64,000 nt of DNA, taken from the NCBI GenBank assembly GCA_036897095.1, contig JAYMSP010000235.1:1-64000 (forward strand). The letters run 5' to 3'. Positions 47,906-58,785 of the stretch are shown here, one piece after another (the stretch's first letter is position 1; every line of letters starts with the position of its first letter). The position numbers and the translations under genes are program-made. The stretch comes from Plantago elongata. Lineage: Eukaryota > Streptophyta > Magnoliopsida > Lamiales > Plantaginaceae. The notes beneath the pieces were generated by a model. The model searched no databases, was not told where the DNA came from, and worked only from the letters and a program-made list of their open reading frames with translations.

Positions 47906-49264
47906 ACTAGCACAGCTAGTAAGCTAGCATAAGATGAAGCCAAAATTTTGAAGTTATTTATCTGGCTTTATGATAAACTGTTAGTAATTAAACACTTGAG
48001 AGTTATTGAACTATTATAAGGCTGCCTGAATTTGTAAAGTGATATTGCTCTTAAGAATATGAAATAGTGAGAAGCTAGATTTCTAGCTAATACAATTTCT
48101 AAAACTAATTTGGTCAGCATAATCTCTTATACTGCAAGAAAGAACCAAAGTGCTGGTATAGTTACCTATTGTTGACTGAGTGATCCAAAGTGGACGCATG
48201 ACAATGTGCGGTCCTAGGCGCCTTGCTACATCAAGTTGTTTGTTCCAGGAATCCTTGACGAACAGAACAACCTCGCAAGGGAGACCGAAACCTAGACCAA
48301 CCGAGCAAAGGAGACCGAAACCTACATATTCTTTCATCACCCAAACCTCACAATGCTGCGCTGTTTTACTACCAGGGGAGACCACATAAACATTGCTAGA
48401 CACTCATCTACAGCCATAAGATATGGGAACTCTTGCTCTGACTTTCTTTAGACCAGGCCAGGATTTTGTGAGGCCCGTACTCGCCCCTGATGGACAGGCC
48501 CAGCCTGTAGCCTATAATTGGGCCTGGACTTGAACTGTTTAAACTAAATCGGTATCAATATTTTATTTATTAATAATCTCAACCTCAACGTATCATAATT
48601 TAAATGTAAAACATCTATACGAATTATTCACCTTCTTATAATTTATTTTATCCACAATTTCTCACGTACTTTTATCCACTTCACCATGTTCTAAGTATTT
48701 ATATAATTTCATATGAAAGATGTACTAACATTCATCAATTTGAGTTGAAAATGAATGGACTATGTGAATTAGGAGGGGAACTACTATACTTTCTCCGTTC
48801 CATTGAAATATACATATTCATTTTTTAGACAACTCACTAATTACACCTTTTTCATTCTCATTTTCCTCTCTTTAACTTTTTGTAATTTCTTCATTTTCTA
48901 ATCATTTATTTTCCATCAACAATAATCCCATATTGAAAAGATTGTAAAATATTTTACCTAGAAGTATTAGAGATTGTTTAGAATATAATTTGAATTGAAT
49001 TGTTTCATTAAAATTAAATTATTTATAAAAAAAATTAATTTCAGTTAACAATTCGACTTAAATTATATATTCCGGACTATGTATTCTATATCCATCCAGG
49101 AAACCAGCTAGCCAATAAATAATGAGAATAACGCGTTATTATTCTCCTTTTCCTCTCACCCTCAAACCCTAGATGCGCTTTCACTGTCTCTCTTTCTCCC
49201 TCTACGCGTTAAAATTCGTTAGTGATCGATAATCTTAGCAGTTGTAAGTTGTTAGTAAGTGACT
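47906..49264. other. Spacer with an F-box-associated relic and the WRKY leader
   Basis: The phosphorylase 3' UTR, a relic of an F-box gene on the minus strand, AT-rich spacer with one Stowaway-like terminus (near 48790), and the CT-rich 5' leader of the WRKY gene (49150-49264). Confidence 0.55.
48083..48410 (-). pseudogene. F-box-associated domain gene relic
   Basis: On the minus strand the frame ending near 48083 contains HCEVWVMKEYVGFG and later KDSWNKQLDVARRLG, VMRPLW. These recall the EIWVMKEYGVKESW-type signature of plant F-box-associated domains. No F-box or start is present, and the surrounding reading frames are broken. A 30-bp internal duplication (ggagaccgaaacct at 48280 and 48310) separates the two halves of the motif. 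It is a decayed 3' fragment. Confidence 0.4.
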
Positions 49265-52200
49265 ATGGGTGGTAATCAGGAGAAATTGGATCAGTTGAGC
49301 GGATCCGATAGCCACATACTGAGCGAGTTTGGATGGAATCATTATTCGGACGATGCCATTTTCAATCACTTTGATTCCTCCTCCTCCGACCTTGTGACGA
49401 CTTCAGGTTACGGTTACGGTGTAAGTAATCATATCGACCAACCGCCGACGATGAAGATGGAGAATAATAATATTGCAGGTGAAAAAGTTTCAGCTGTGTC
49501 ATCGGAATCAACTCCTTCGGCTTCAGATTCATATCAGCCGTCAAACACTAGTCTGTGAGTACTACTTGTTTGTTGTCTTGATCCATCTAATCTGTACATA
49601 CATAGCTATATAGCTAGCTGCATGCATTGAGTTTTATGAATGGATCATCACTTTGTTTCCATTTCTATTGCCTTCACAAACTAATAAATCAATCAATCTA
49701 TCGGACTTATAGCATTGATCTTGCTTTACTTTCACCTAATTCGATGATTATATTTCGATCATTTTAAGAGTAGCTGAAAAGGGGAATAATAATATCTTCT
49801 GACCGGTGACATAAAATTCGAATTGAGTTTTTCTGACCGGTAACATAAAATTCGAATTGAGTTTTTATATGATATGATTTTTGTATAAAAAATGTAATTA
49901 AAATTGAGACAAACAATCTGATTTTATGCGAAACACCGATCTTAGATCGATTGAAAAGTTGATCTGATTACAGAAACAAAATTGGTGGATAATTAGCGGA
50001 ATTTGAGAAGATTTTTGAGTCTCGATGGGAAATTTGATGGACACTAGAAAAGGTGGGGAGTGGACTTGTTACTAGTAGTGCAATAGTACAAATAATTAAT
50101 TATTATGGGGAGGAGGATCGACCACCGCCGCAATTGCGGCGCCTATGGCGTGTAGTTTCCTTATCTGACTTTTAAATTTGCTAGTGAACCAAAGAGATAT
50201 TCAATTGGGAGAAGGTTTAGAAGGTGTCCCATGTTTAGATGGATTTTGTATCTTCATTCATGTGTCGCTGTCGCATTGATTAATATTAATAACATATTAT
50301 ATGTTATTTGATTAAATTAAAATTTTAAGGGTGTGAATTAAATCTATCCCCTACCTTTTACATTACATTTTACTATGAAGTGATGTTAATGCCGCACGAG
50401 TTGTTGCGCTAACCACCTACCTCGCTTATATTTAAATATAATTTTTAACTATTATAATAAAAAAAAATTCTATTAACAAAATTATAATTTAAAGAAAATT
50501 AAAATCAATAGTTAAAATTAAATTAAATATTCTTCAAATGTAGGAGATTAAATAAATATAAAAATTAATAATAAAAATTAAATTAGAACAATTGGAGAAT
50601 TTAATTTAGTGTTTATTTGAATATTGATGAATTGTGGAATTTTAATTCAGGATTCATGTGTTGTCCTTTTTCTCGTTAATTGTCATCCTTAATTATGTGT
50701 AATGTGAATATCTGTGACTATTTAAATAACAAGTAACGATTGAGCTAGGGTGATTGAAAAAGGTAGTAGGGTGCGATATGAAACAATGATTGAGTGCGAT
50801 AGAAATCAATAAACATGTATCAGATGCGGATACATTAATTAAATAGTCAGGGATACAACTGATGGTAGAAAATATGATATTTGGATATGATGAGTATAAT
50901 TCACATTCTGTATTGTAGTTGAAAGTTTTCATACTAATTTTTAATTTGTAATTTCTATCATTAAAAAATTAAATTTTAAAATTAATCTTGTCTTATTAGA
51001 ATTAATTAACGGGTATTTAAAATAAAATGAGCAATGGAGTTGAAATGGAAATTTAAGAAAATAGTAAGTTTGTAAGAAATGAGAGTTGCAAATGAATTTC
51101 AGTGAATGAAATGATAACATGATGAGTTGGAGAGGGGTTTAATTGTTAAAGATGATTTAAGTAATTTATTTAGCCGGATGTCTAGATAAGTTGTGTAATA
51201 ATAATGATGATGATGATGGTGATATGTGCATGCATCTCCATACAATTATTTATCCTAGCAAAATGGTGCTACTACTACTAGCTGGCTAAATATTCTTCCA
51301 AAAACAGCATGCACCACATATTTGTTTCATACTTGCATTCAGCGTGAGAGCATTATTCATCTCAAAATAATGCTACCTGGGTTTGTTTAAATATAATTTA
51401 GTCAAAATTAGTTGTTAGGATTATTAACTACTTCTTCTCTTCATCTTTTAAAAAAAATTTCAGTTCCTTTTTAACATTTCGTTACAAACTTCCTAATCTA
51501 TAAATGAATTCTTTTTTATCCAACTAACTAATTTTTTATTATATCTCTTTTATAGTTCATATCATTTTATCAATTTCGCTCTTACTTTATCATTCACCTA
51601 TGACTTTACCAACATAATACTCCACATAAACTATTATTTTTTTAATGGAAGAGAAAATAAATTCGTAAGAAGTTATTATTGGATCCGAGGGAGTAGTTAG
51701 TAGTAATACTTAAGAGTAGTATACGTAGTTTCCTAAATAGTAATAGGAAAATGATAATTACACTAGAATTGGGTTTGGAGTTGTAATGAATTATGAATGT
51801 TTCAACATAACACCATGAATGTTTCAACATAGGCAGATTGTCGACGATGCATTGTCATATAGTGTTAAATAGTTCAATTTGAGTAATTGATTGGATTTAA
51901 TTTCACCGAGCATTAAGTTGTAAATAGTTATATTGTTGAACTGATCATTTGAGCAATTAAGTACTGTTTTACTATAAACAAACAGTTGTCTTCTACTACT
52001 TATCATTTACATGTGGTCTTAAAAGGGAAACTTACAGTAAATCAGGGGATATTTTACAGGAGCAAGACTAAACAGAAGGGTAAAAAGGGACCTCGAGCAC
52101 CTCGAATTGCATTCGTTACTAAAAGCGAAGTTGACAATCTTGAAGATGGTTATCGATGGAGAAAATATGGACAAAAACCGGTGAAAAACAGTTCATTTCC

Positions 52201-52782
52201 AAGGTAATATATGTTACAAGTATGTATTGTTAGATATAATAAGAAATTCTAATTCAATAAAACTTCTGAGTACTGACATTAAGGGAGGTCTAATCTAATT
52301 ATATTTCTAACAGTATATACTATCGCTATATGTCCTGAACCACCATAAGGCCTACTTGTCAGGGAAACCATAGATTTTAATGATTTCGGTGTGTACAATG
52401 TATGTCCATGTTTACATGTATGGATTGATGCAGGAGTTATTATCGTTGTACAAACAGTAAATGCATTGTGAAGAAAAGAGTGGAACGATCTGGGCAAGAT
52501 CCCGCAGTTGTAATCACCACGTATGAAGGACAACATTGCCACCACTCTATTGGATTTGTTCCACTTCTTCCCCAGGATGCTGCTCTATTCCCTCCAAACG
52601 TGCCTGCAGGTTCATTATATTATCCAACACTTCCATTTCCTCAACAAAATATAGCAGGATACGAAAATCATGCGCCAGGAAGAGATGGTGAATCGCGCAG
52701 AATACCAGACACCTCAGGGGTGGTTTCACTTGGGCAAGGACTGCTTGGAGATATTGTGCCACCCCTGATGCGGAACCCATAG
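49265..52782 (+). CDS. WRKY transcription factor, group IIc (WRKY57-like)
   Basis: Three exons: 49265-49554, 52060-52203, 52434-52782, giving 260 residues in phase. The N-terminus is acidic and Ser-rich with no named domain. Exon 2 has KGKKGPRAPRIAFVTKSEVD then DNLEDGYRWRKYGQKPVKN (W about 130). Exon 3 begins SYYRCTNSKC and carries the zinc ligands C-x4-C and HCH (TTYEGQHCHHS). The intron position inside the WRKY domain, after the PR codon, is the conserved one for group IIc. Known role: nuclear factor binding W-boxes (TTGAC) in stress and hormone responses; WRKY57 relatives act in drought and jasmonate-auxin crosstalk. The Pro in GQKPVKN differs from the commoner Ala but occurs in the group. 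Intron 1 is 2.5 kb and holds a MITE. Confidence 0.93.
49798..49865. repeat. 34-bp tandem duplication in WRKY intron 1
   Basis: Two adjacent 34-bp copies starting tctgaccggtgacataaa and tctgaccggtaacataaa, nearly identical, so recent. Confidence 0.85.
51430..51695. mobile_element. Stowaway-like MITE in WRKY intron 1
   Basis: TA-flanked, with ends CTTCTTCTCTTCATC and (inverted) CTCCCTCGGATCC. The interior is AT-rich and about 262 bp long. Confidence 0.5.
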
Positions 52783-53611
52783 CTAAGATCAGCTAGGTAC
52801 AAAGTTTCTGGCAAAATAGAATTATTGAGAAACTAGGAGATATGTGCTTAGTGCTCTTGTAGATGTGGATGTATAGCCTATATATGGAGAAACTTGATGA
52901 ATGATGATCTTAGCTAGTGTATACTAGCATCATGCCATCATGTAGTTATGTGATTGTATGCTGAATATAGTATTATAAAAATAAATTAGCTAGATTATTA
53001 TTTTTATCTATTTTTTGTGTGAAAATAAATTTATTTGACAAGTTTATAAGATATTGATGGAATTTAATGACGATCTACAAATTAACAAGAAAAGAGATAA
53101 GAATTAAGCAGAAACTAACCTGTTTATGTCGAATTAAGAACTAGCATCTCTGGATCACCTTTACCGCTAGGTTAGCACGAGCAAAGAGTAAATCACGAAT
53201 TATAAACGTGAAATATATATTATTTCTTAATTGTTTAGTATTTAGGTAATGTTAGACTATTTTTTATAGGAAATAAAGATATGCAGGATCTAACAAGATC
53301 TACACGAATTTAGAGTTTTATAATAAGAGACAACTTCTAGAATTTTACTTATAAATATAATTTATTTCTTATGTATCTGAATAACACACGTCTATTTTAA
53401 TAGGAAGGTGGGAAAATAGTTGCAAAAAGTACTTTCCCTTCTACAATTTGATTCCCTTTCCAAATTCAAACTTTAAATTGTCCTTGAAGAGTCTAAACCG
53501 AGCAGAATTAGGACTAGAAAAGTTTCATAATTTTAGATGCCTCGATCGTATCAGTCCATGCACACAGAACAATACAAAGAACAGAGAGAGGAACTAATAC
53601 AATAGGAATCG
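52783..53611. other. WRKY 3' flank and RING copy 3 promoter
   Basis: 3' UTR of the WRKY gene to about 52990, then AT-rich spacer and the presumed promoter of the RING gene at 53612. Nothing else is recognised. Confidence 0.55.
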
Positions 53612-54301
53612 ATGGAAATCTACAATTGCGAAGATCAATTATTCTGGGTACCATTCAGAACTGAATCTTCCAAGATCGATCAACAAAATTTTATAGCGAT
53701 CAACATAAGACTCTTCTTCGACCGTTTTACCAGTGAAACTGTTTATTCTACTCTATATTATCATTCAAATCTCATCAGAGAGAGTGAATCAATAGGTTTC
53801 AAGAATATTCATCTGAACAAAATTGAAGAACTACCAGGCGAGCAAGACGTAATAAAAGACTGGATAGGTTCGATTCTAGACTCGAATGAAGAGGAAGTCG
53901 AAAATCCGTTGATGGACATAGTTAAATTTATAGGGGAGTTTGTGGGGGAGAATGCATGTGGTAACAATGTGTTTGACTTGGATCTTGGTGTTATGTCAGT
54001 ACATTGTCATGTTCTTGTACCAACGGACATGTCGGAAGAGTGGGAAGAGGTTCCTTGTATGGTTCCTGCTATGGAGGAGTCGATCAAAACACTCAAGCAA
54101 GTGAGGGTGGAAGAAGATTCTGATCAGAATTGCGTGATTTGTATGGAAGATTTTGTACAAGGTTCCGAGGCTGTTTTGATGCCATGTTCGCACTTGTTTC
54201 ATGGAGGTTGCATTGAGGAGTGGCTTAACACAAGTCACTATTGTCCGATTTGTCGATTTGAGATGCCCACAGAATCGGTGCTGGAAGATAGCTCTACTTA
54301 G
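53612..54301 (+). CDS. RING-H2 E3 ubiquitin ligase (local family copy 3)
   Basis: Single exon, 229 residues, starting MEIYNCEDQLF. The N-terminal domain is shared with copy 4 (QQNFIAINIRLFFDRFTSETVY against QHYISINITLFYTKITRETVY) and continues with MDIVKFIGEFVGE, NNVFDLDLGV and HCHVLVP. The pre-RING motif is CMVPAMEESIKTLKQVRVEE. RING-H2 ligands are complete: CVIC, 14 residues, CSHLFHGGC, 10 residues, CPIC. Copies 3 and 4 are the closest pair in the cluster. Proposed E3 activity follows from the RING; substrates are unknown. Confidence 0.87.
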   Translation: MEIYNCEDQLFWVPFRTESSKIDQQNFIAINIRLFFDRFTSETVYSTLYYHSNLIRESESIGFKNIHLNKIEELPGEQDVIKDWIGSILDSNEEEVENPLMDIVKFIGEFVGENACGNNVFDLDLGVMSVHCHVLVPTDMSEEWEEVPCMVPAMEESIKTLKQVRVEEDSDQNCVICMEDFVQGSEAVLMPCSHLFHGGCIEEWLNTSHYCPICRFEMPTESVLEDSST

Positions 54302-54628
54302 TCTCTCATGTAGAGATTTTGAATGACTTGTTGCATTCAAAATAACCTTATTTTGCTCCTTTAGGAAAGCTATAGGAGTAGGCATAAATTGATCATTGTT
54401 GAAGTTGATTTTTGAAAACATTAATATTATATTCGTGTTAATTTAAACTGATATAATATTCGTATCAATCATATCAAATAATTACAACTAGCATTCACTG
54501 GAATTTGAATCACGATCCGTTCTCGATGGGAATTGAACCAATAACATCTGAAGTTATGTCAATTACTCTTGATTTTGACATATTTGATCAATTAACATTT
54601 ATACAAAACATTTGATAATTACACTTGT

Positions 54629-55235
54629 TGTAACACCTTGAAATTTCAAGACAAGTTCAATTACTCGTACAAACAAGGTGCACCTTTCTTTTTAGGAAAC
54701 CACCTATGAAAACTTGGGAGTTAATCTTGCTCTTGAGCAATCTGGGTGACCAACTGAGAAGTCTTTCGGTTCACGCAGGAGTGAAGACAATGTGCGTGGG
54801 AAAGGGCTCATGTCCGTATAATGGGGCCAACATATCATCCAGAGAGATGCCATGAGTAACCGCGCCGGTCCAAAGGATCACGGGCTTGATCTATTAGCCG
54901 TCAGGTCGTTACTAATGGTATCAAAGCAGTTTTAATCCAAAACCCAGGTGGACGGTTGGTCGGACCATGGTGCGGCGAGGACGTCGCACAATTCAAGAGG
55001 GGGTGAATGTAATGCCCTATAATTTCAAGCAAGCCCAAAGAGTTTAAAGGATTGAAAAAGCTACTCATATCAACAAAATACACCTTTATTTTTGGGAATC
55101 GATCTACGAGTACTTTGGAATTAAACATGCTTACTCTGGAGCAATCTTAGTATGAGTGACCAACTAGAAAATCTCTTCGTTCGTGTAGGAGTGAGGACAA
55201 AGTGCATGTAAAAGGACAAAGAGCATTATCAAATG
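54629..55235 (+). mobile_element. Cassandra-type TRIM (short non-coding LTR element, old)
   Basis: A terminal-repeat retrotransposon in miniature. Parts: 5' LTR about 54629-54914 starting TGTAACA; primer-binding site TGGTATCAAAGC (54916-54927, complementary to initiator tRNA-Met); a tiny internal region; a purine-rich tract (about 54996-55003); and a 3' LTR from 55008 starting TGTAATG. Both LTRs hold sequence resembling the 3' half of 5S rRNA (54710-54763 and 55110-55176; e.g. GGGTGACCAACTGAGAAGTC), the signature of the Cassandra family. It has no coding capacity, as is usual for TRIMs. The LTRs are clearly diverged, so the insertion is old. The 3' LTR seems cut short by the neighbouring element at 55242. 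Confidence 0.75.
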
Positions 55236-55241
55236 GGGATT

Positions 55242-56071
55242 GTTAAACGCAGGATCGTTTTTACTAAACGCAGAACCGTTTTTATTAAACGCAGAACCGT
55301 TTTTACTAAACGCAGGACACATTTTTATATATTACAAAAGGCCCAATAAATTATGTAAATATAAAATTAGTACAATTTTTCATAAAACTTATCAAATTAT
55401 CACACCTTCGATAATATATGACCGTATATACACTAAGATACCATAACGTAATAAAAATCAATATTATAAAGTCAGTAGTCATACTTTATGATAAATTTAA
55501 GATCTTTATATTATTATAATTCATATTCGTAGTCGTTAATATTTATTTAATTATTTAATAATTAAATTAACTAACTTTAAATAAATAATTCTAAAAAAAT
55601 TAAAAAAATTAAAAATTTAACTCCGAACTGACTACGACGGTCCTGGTCAGTTCACTATAACCAGGACCGTGTCCTGGCCAGATTTGAACTTGGCCAGGAC
55701 CGACAGTCCTGGTCAATATTCAATGGCATTTATTTTTTTGTTAATTTTTTTTAAAGCTCCGATTGGAGCTTGGCAGCTCCGTTACGGAGCTCTAACGGAG
55801 CTGCAAAGCTCCGAATAATCTGGTCGGAGTAATGGCCGGAGCTCCGGTAATGGATCTTTGTGTTCGTTCTTCGTGTTTTTTTCAAATTTTTTTCGATTTC
55901 TTTATTCGGATAATATGATTGAATCAAATAAACATGTCTAGGTGTTTTTTTTAGGTAAAATTGTAATTATTTATAATTATAAGTCTATTTTATGAATTAC
56001 AATAGTTACGGTGTTGTTTGTAATATAAGAAAATGCGTTGTGCGTTTAGTAAAAGTTGTCCTGCGTTTAAC
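55242..56071. mobile_element. TIR element with subterminal repeats and hairpin core
   Basis: 830-bp DNA-transposon-like element flanked by ATT on both sides (55239-55241, 56072-56074). Left end GTTAAACGCAGGATCG, then three more 21-bp copies of TAAACGCAGRAYCGTTTTT. The right end, inverted, is GTTAAACGCAGGACAACTTT followed by ACTAAACGCACAACGCA. The centre has stacked inverted repeats (GGTCCTGGT/ACCAGGACC at 55639-55668; GTCCTGGCCA/TGGCCAGGAC at 55671-55700; and GGAGCT-rich palindromes at 55757-55855). No transposase. A 3-bp target site with subterminal repeats suits CACTA or PIF/Harbinger, but the termini match neither consensus. Confidence 0.65.
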
Positions 56072-56328
56072 ATTTCTGTTATGAGGATTTTAATGTGCTA
56101 GAAGGTAGAATGAAATATTACCAGAGCTTGGTGTGGTAGGATTTGAAGCTACTAGACGATATTCTGGTATGAATTTTAGACTTTCAAAACGAGGTTTTAT
56201 GTTACCTTTTGATTTTTTTAATCTTTACAATATTTTGTGATATTAAATTATATTATATATTTGTATTAACATTGTTCATTTTTTAATTTGTTGGCGTAAT
56301 TCATTTATTGATTTGAATAAATATCTTA

Positions 56329-56535
56329 CATATTTAGATGACGCAGAACCCTTGCGATGATCAACCACATTATTTTATACTTCATAATGAGGATGACTAA
56401 GGTATATTTGCACTGGTCTTCATATATATATCAAACATATTTAGATGATGCAGAACCCTTGCAATGACCAACAACATTATTTTACACTTCATAATGATGA
56501 TGACTAAGGTATATTTGCGCTAGTCTTCATGGTGT
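56329..56535. repeat. 107-bp tandem duplication
   Basis: The phrase catatttagatgaygcagaacccttgc occurs at 56329 and 56436; the copies match well across about 100 bp. The first can be read as a short peptide (TQNPCDDQPHYFILHNEDD), so it may be a duplicated transposon coding fragment; no family was recognised. Confidence 0.8.
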
Positions 56536-57242
56536 TGAGGGGGCGAGATTGGGTACGAAAATCATAACCACTTATTTTTAAATATGTGTAATTTTGTGAG
56601 TAGAGCTAGAGAGGTTGTTGAAGAAGAATTAACACTTATTGGTAGGGAAACATACATGTTCTTACCAAGACTAACTCTAATAAGGTACGTGTTTGCATTG
56701 GTTGTGAACACGGTGAGAAGTATAGAAAAACGTGCATTTATATGTTATGTTGTTCATCGAATATCAAGCATAACGAAATTTTAAAAAATCGTATAAATTG
56801 ATTGGAAGCCCTGTTCTTTAATATTATCAAACCCGGTGTATATATATATATATTAGTCATGAATCCTACCAAACCAGGTCGTCTCGCAGGCTTTGAGTAT
56901 ACACGCAGGGGAATATTCTTGTAGGATTTGAGGCTACATAGTCATAAACCAGTTATCTATGTTCTTGTAGCCTCAAATACCAAAAACGAGTCTGGCACCT
57001 TAAATTTCACAAATAATCCATTGATAAGTGATTAAACTAACATTGGTTTGAACCTTTTTCAGGTCCCTTCAATATCTCTCTGGTTGGAGATTGTTGAAAT
57101 CGATTTGAGAATACACATCAAAGTTCTTTTTTAAATTAGAAGTTTTTCTTAAGTTGATAGATTATTTCATAAATAACAATATTTGTGAAATCACTTGAAA
57201 TGTTAAAAACATGTATTTATATTTAGTAGAATTTTTTTTTAA

Positions 57243-57330
57243 AATGGTTAAGGAGTAATTCGAACTCCTAACCTCTAATTAAGAAGGTAAGCACCTTATT
57301 AACTGAGTTACGCATCTCGTAGAAATTGTT
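57243..57330 (-). repeat. tRNA-Lys-like Pol III module (SINE head or tRNA relic)
   Basis: On the minus strand, TAACTCAGTTAATAAGGTGC resembles a box A and GGAGTTCGAATTACTCC a box B. The distance is about that of a tRNA gene, and a CTT sits in the anticodon position. Stems are degenerate, so this is not a working tRNA gene. Confidence 0.45.
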
Positions 57331-57426
57331 TCCATTTTATCTGAATTAACTACATGTACATCAATAGGAATTAGGAACAAGTTTGAGTGTTTCTTTCTCT
57401 TCTAGAATTTATTTATTTTTCCTTAT

Positions 57427-57866
57427 GCATACAAAATAAGGGCCGGTCCTAAAATTTACGGGGCCCTATTCAAAAATTTTAAACGAGGCCCTAATAATAG
57501 TATGGTACCGAATTTTTTTAATTAAAATAATAAATTAAAAATATACATTAAAGGTCTCTACATTAAATCATAACTTAAATTGCATAGAAATAGAACTAAG
57601 CAAACTAGTATTTATAGTCATGAAAACGGAAAGTATGAAAATGGTGCTAATTTAGGGGATCGTGAGAGTAAAGAGGAAGAAAATGATTATGAGAGAAGAA
57701 TAAATTAATGTGAAGATGTGCACTTTCATAATTAACTTCACAAAATTTTTTAAATTCTTTTAAATTTTAATAACATGCGTGGACCTGGCCCACGGGCCCA
57801 AAAATGTTTGGGCCCTGCGCGGCGAGCAGCCCGCACGTGCCCTGGGCCAGGCCGGTACAAAACATT
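57427..57866. mobile_element. GGGCCGG-type non-autonomous transposon relic
   Basis: Left GGGCCGGTCCTAAAATTTAC, right (inverted) ACCGGCCTGGCCCAGGGC, with further GGGCCC-containing arms on both sides of an AT-rich core, about 440 bp. Resembles plant hAT miniature elements; no target duplication assigned. Confidence 0.5.
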
Positions 57867-57935
57867 CCTTATAATTTTATACTTAAATACTAATTTGTTA
57901 TAAGTCTAAACCCAACAGGAGTAGTGCGATGAGTA

Positions 57936-57952
57936 GTACATACTATATATAT
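57936..57952 (+). promoter_or_regulatory. TATA box of RING copy 4
   Basis: TACTATATATATCCC about 80 bp upstream of the ATG at 58027. Confidence 0.55.
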
Positions 57953-58026
57953 CCCTCTATTTGTATCTGTCCAACCACACAATTTACACAAAGCAAAAAG
58001 AAAGCAACATCGAAACAGCCCAAATT

Positions 58027-58785
58027 ATGGATGAAGAAGCATCGATATTTGCAGAAACTTTTAGTACACACGAACACGATGCGTCGTCGATAATGGATAT
58101 CTACGATTGCAAAGAGTACTTATCAACTTCACTAACCGGAACTCATCAATATTTCAAGCCCGATCAACATTATATATCGATCAACATTACACTCTTCTAC
58201 ACGAAAATTACCCGCGAAACTGTTTATATATCTCCGTATGATCATTCAACTTTTGATTCCACTATATATGAATCTACACACGTATTCGGTATCGATCCTG
58301 ATACAGAGCAAATCGATGATTACGCACAAGAAGATTTTAAAATCAGGATAGGTCGGGATCTAGTCTTGTGTGAGGAGTATGCGGAGCAAGTGTCGATGGA
58401 CATAGTTAGATTTGCAAGGGATTTTGTGCGGGGGACTGCAGGTTGTAACAATGTGTTTGACTTGGATTTTACACTTGATTTGTTACATTGTCATGCTCTT
58501 GTGCCAATGAACATATGGGAAGTTAGCAATGATGTGCCTGGTTCTGGTATGGTTCCTGCTACGGAGGAGTCAATTAGGAGACTGAAGCAACGGAGGGTGG
58601 GAGAAGGTTCTGAACAAAATTGCGTGATTTGTATGGAAGATTTTCTGAAAGGTTCAAAGGCAGTTTCGATGCCATGCTGGCACTCGTTTCATGGAGGTTG
58701 CATTGAGGAGTGGCTTAAGCGAAGTCATTACTGTCCGATTTGCCGATTTGAGATGCCCTCTAATGAACAACAATTCGTTACATAG
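58027..58785 (+). CDS. RING-H2 E3 ubiquitin ligase (local family copy 4)
   Basis: Single exon, 252 residues from the first ATG (MDEEASIFAETF). A longer upstream frame has only a TTG start, and the TATA box fits 58027. The core resembles copy 3: MDIYDCKEYLS, QHYISINITLFY, MDIVRFARDFVRG, NNVFDLDFTLDLLHCHALVP, GMVPATEESIRRLKQRR, then RING-H2 CVIC, CWHSFHGGC, CPIC. The tail is SNEQQFVT. With copies 1-3 it forms a family spread over 18 kb, interrupted by unrelated genes and transposons. Intact and probably functional. Confidence 0.87.
   Translation: MDEEASIFAETFSTHEHDASSIMDIYDCKEYLSTSLTGTHQYFKPDQHYISINITLFYTKITRETVYISPYDHSTFDSTIYESTHVFGIDPDTEQIDDYAQEDFKIRIGRDLVLCEEYAEQVSMDIVRFARDFVRGTAGCNNVFDLDFTLDLLHCHALVPMNIWEVSNDVPGSGMVPATEESIRRLKQRRVGEGSEQNCVICMEDFLKGSKAVSMPCWHSFHGGCIEEWLKRSHYCPICRFEMPSNEQQFVT

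Noticed and set aside
57243-57330. A functional tRNA-Lys gene
   Set aside because: The A-box and B-box are recognisable but the stems are mismatched; treated as a relic.
57961-58026. A longer N-terminus for RING copy 4 (22 extra codons)
   Set aside because: The upstream codon is TTG, not ATG, and it lies close to the TATA box where the leader should be. The first ATG is at 58027.
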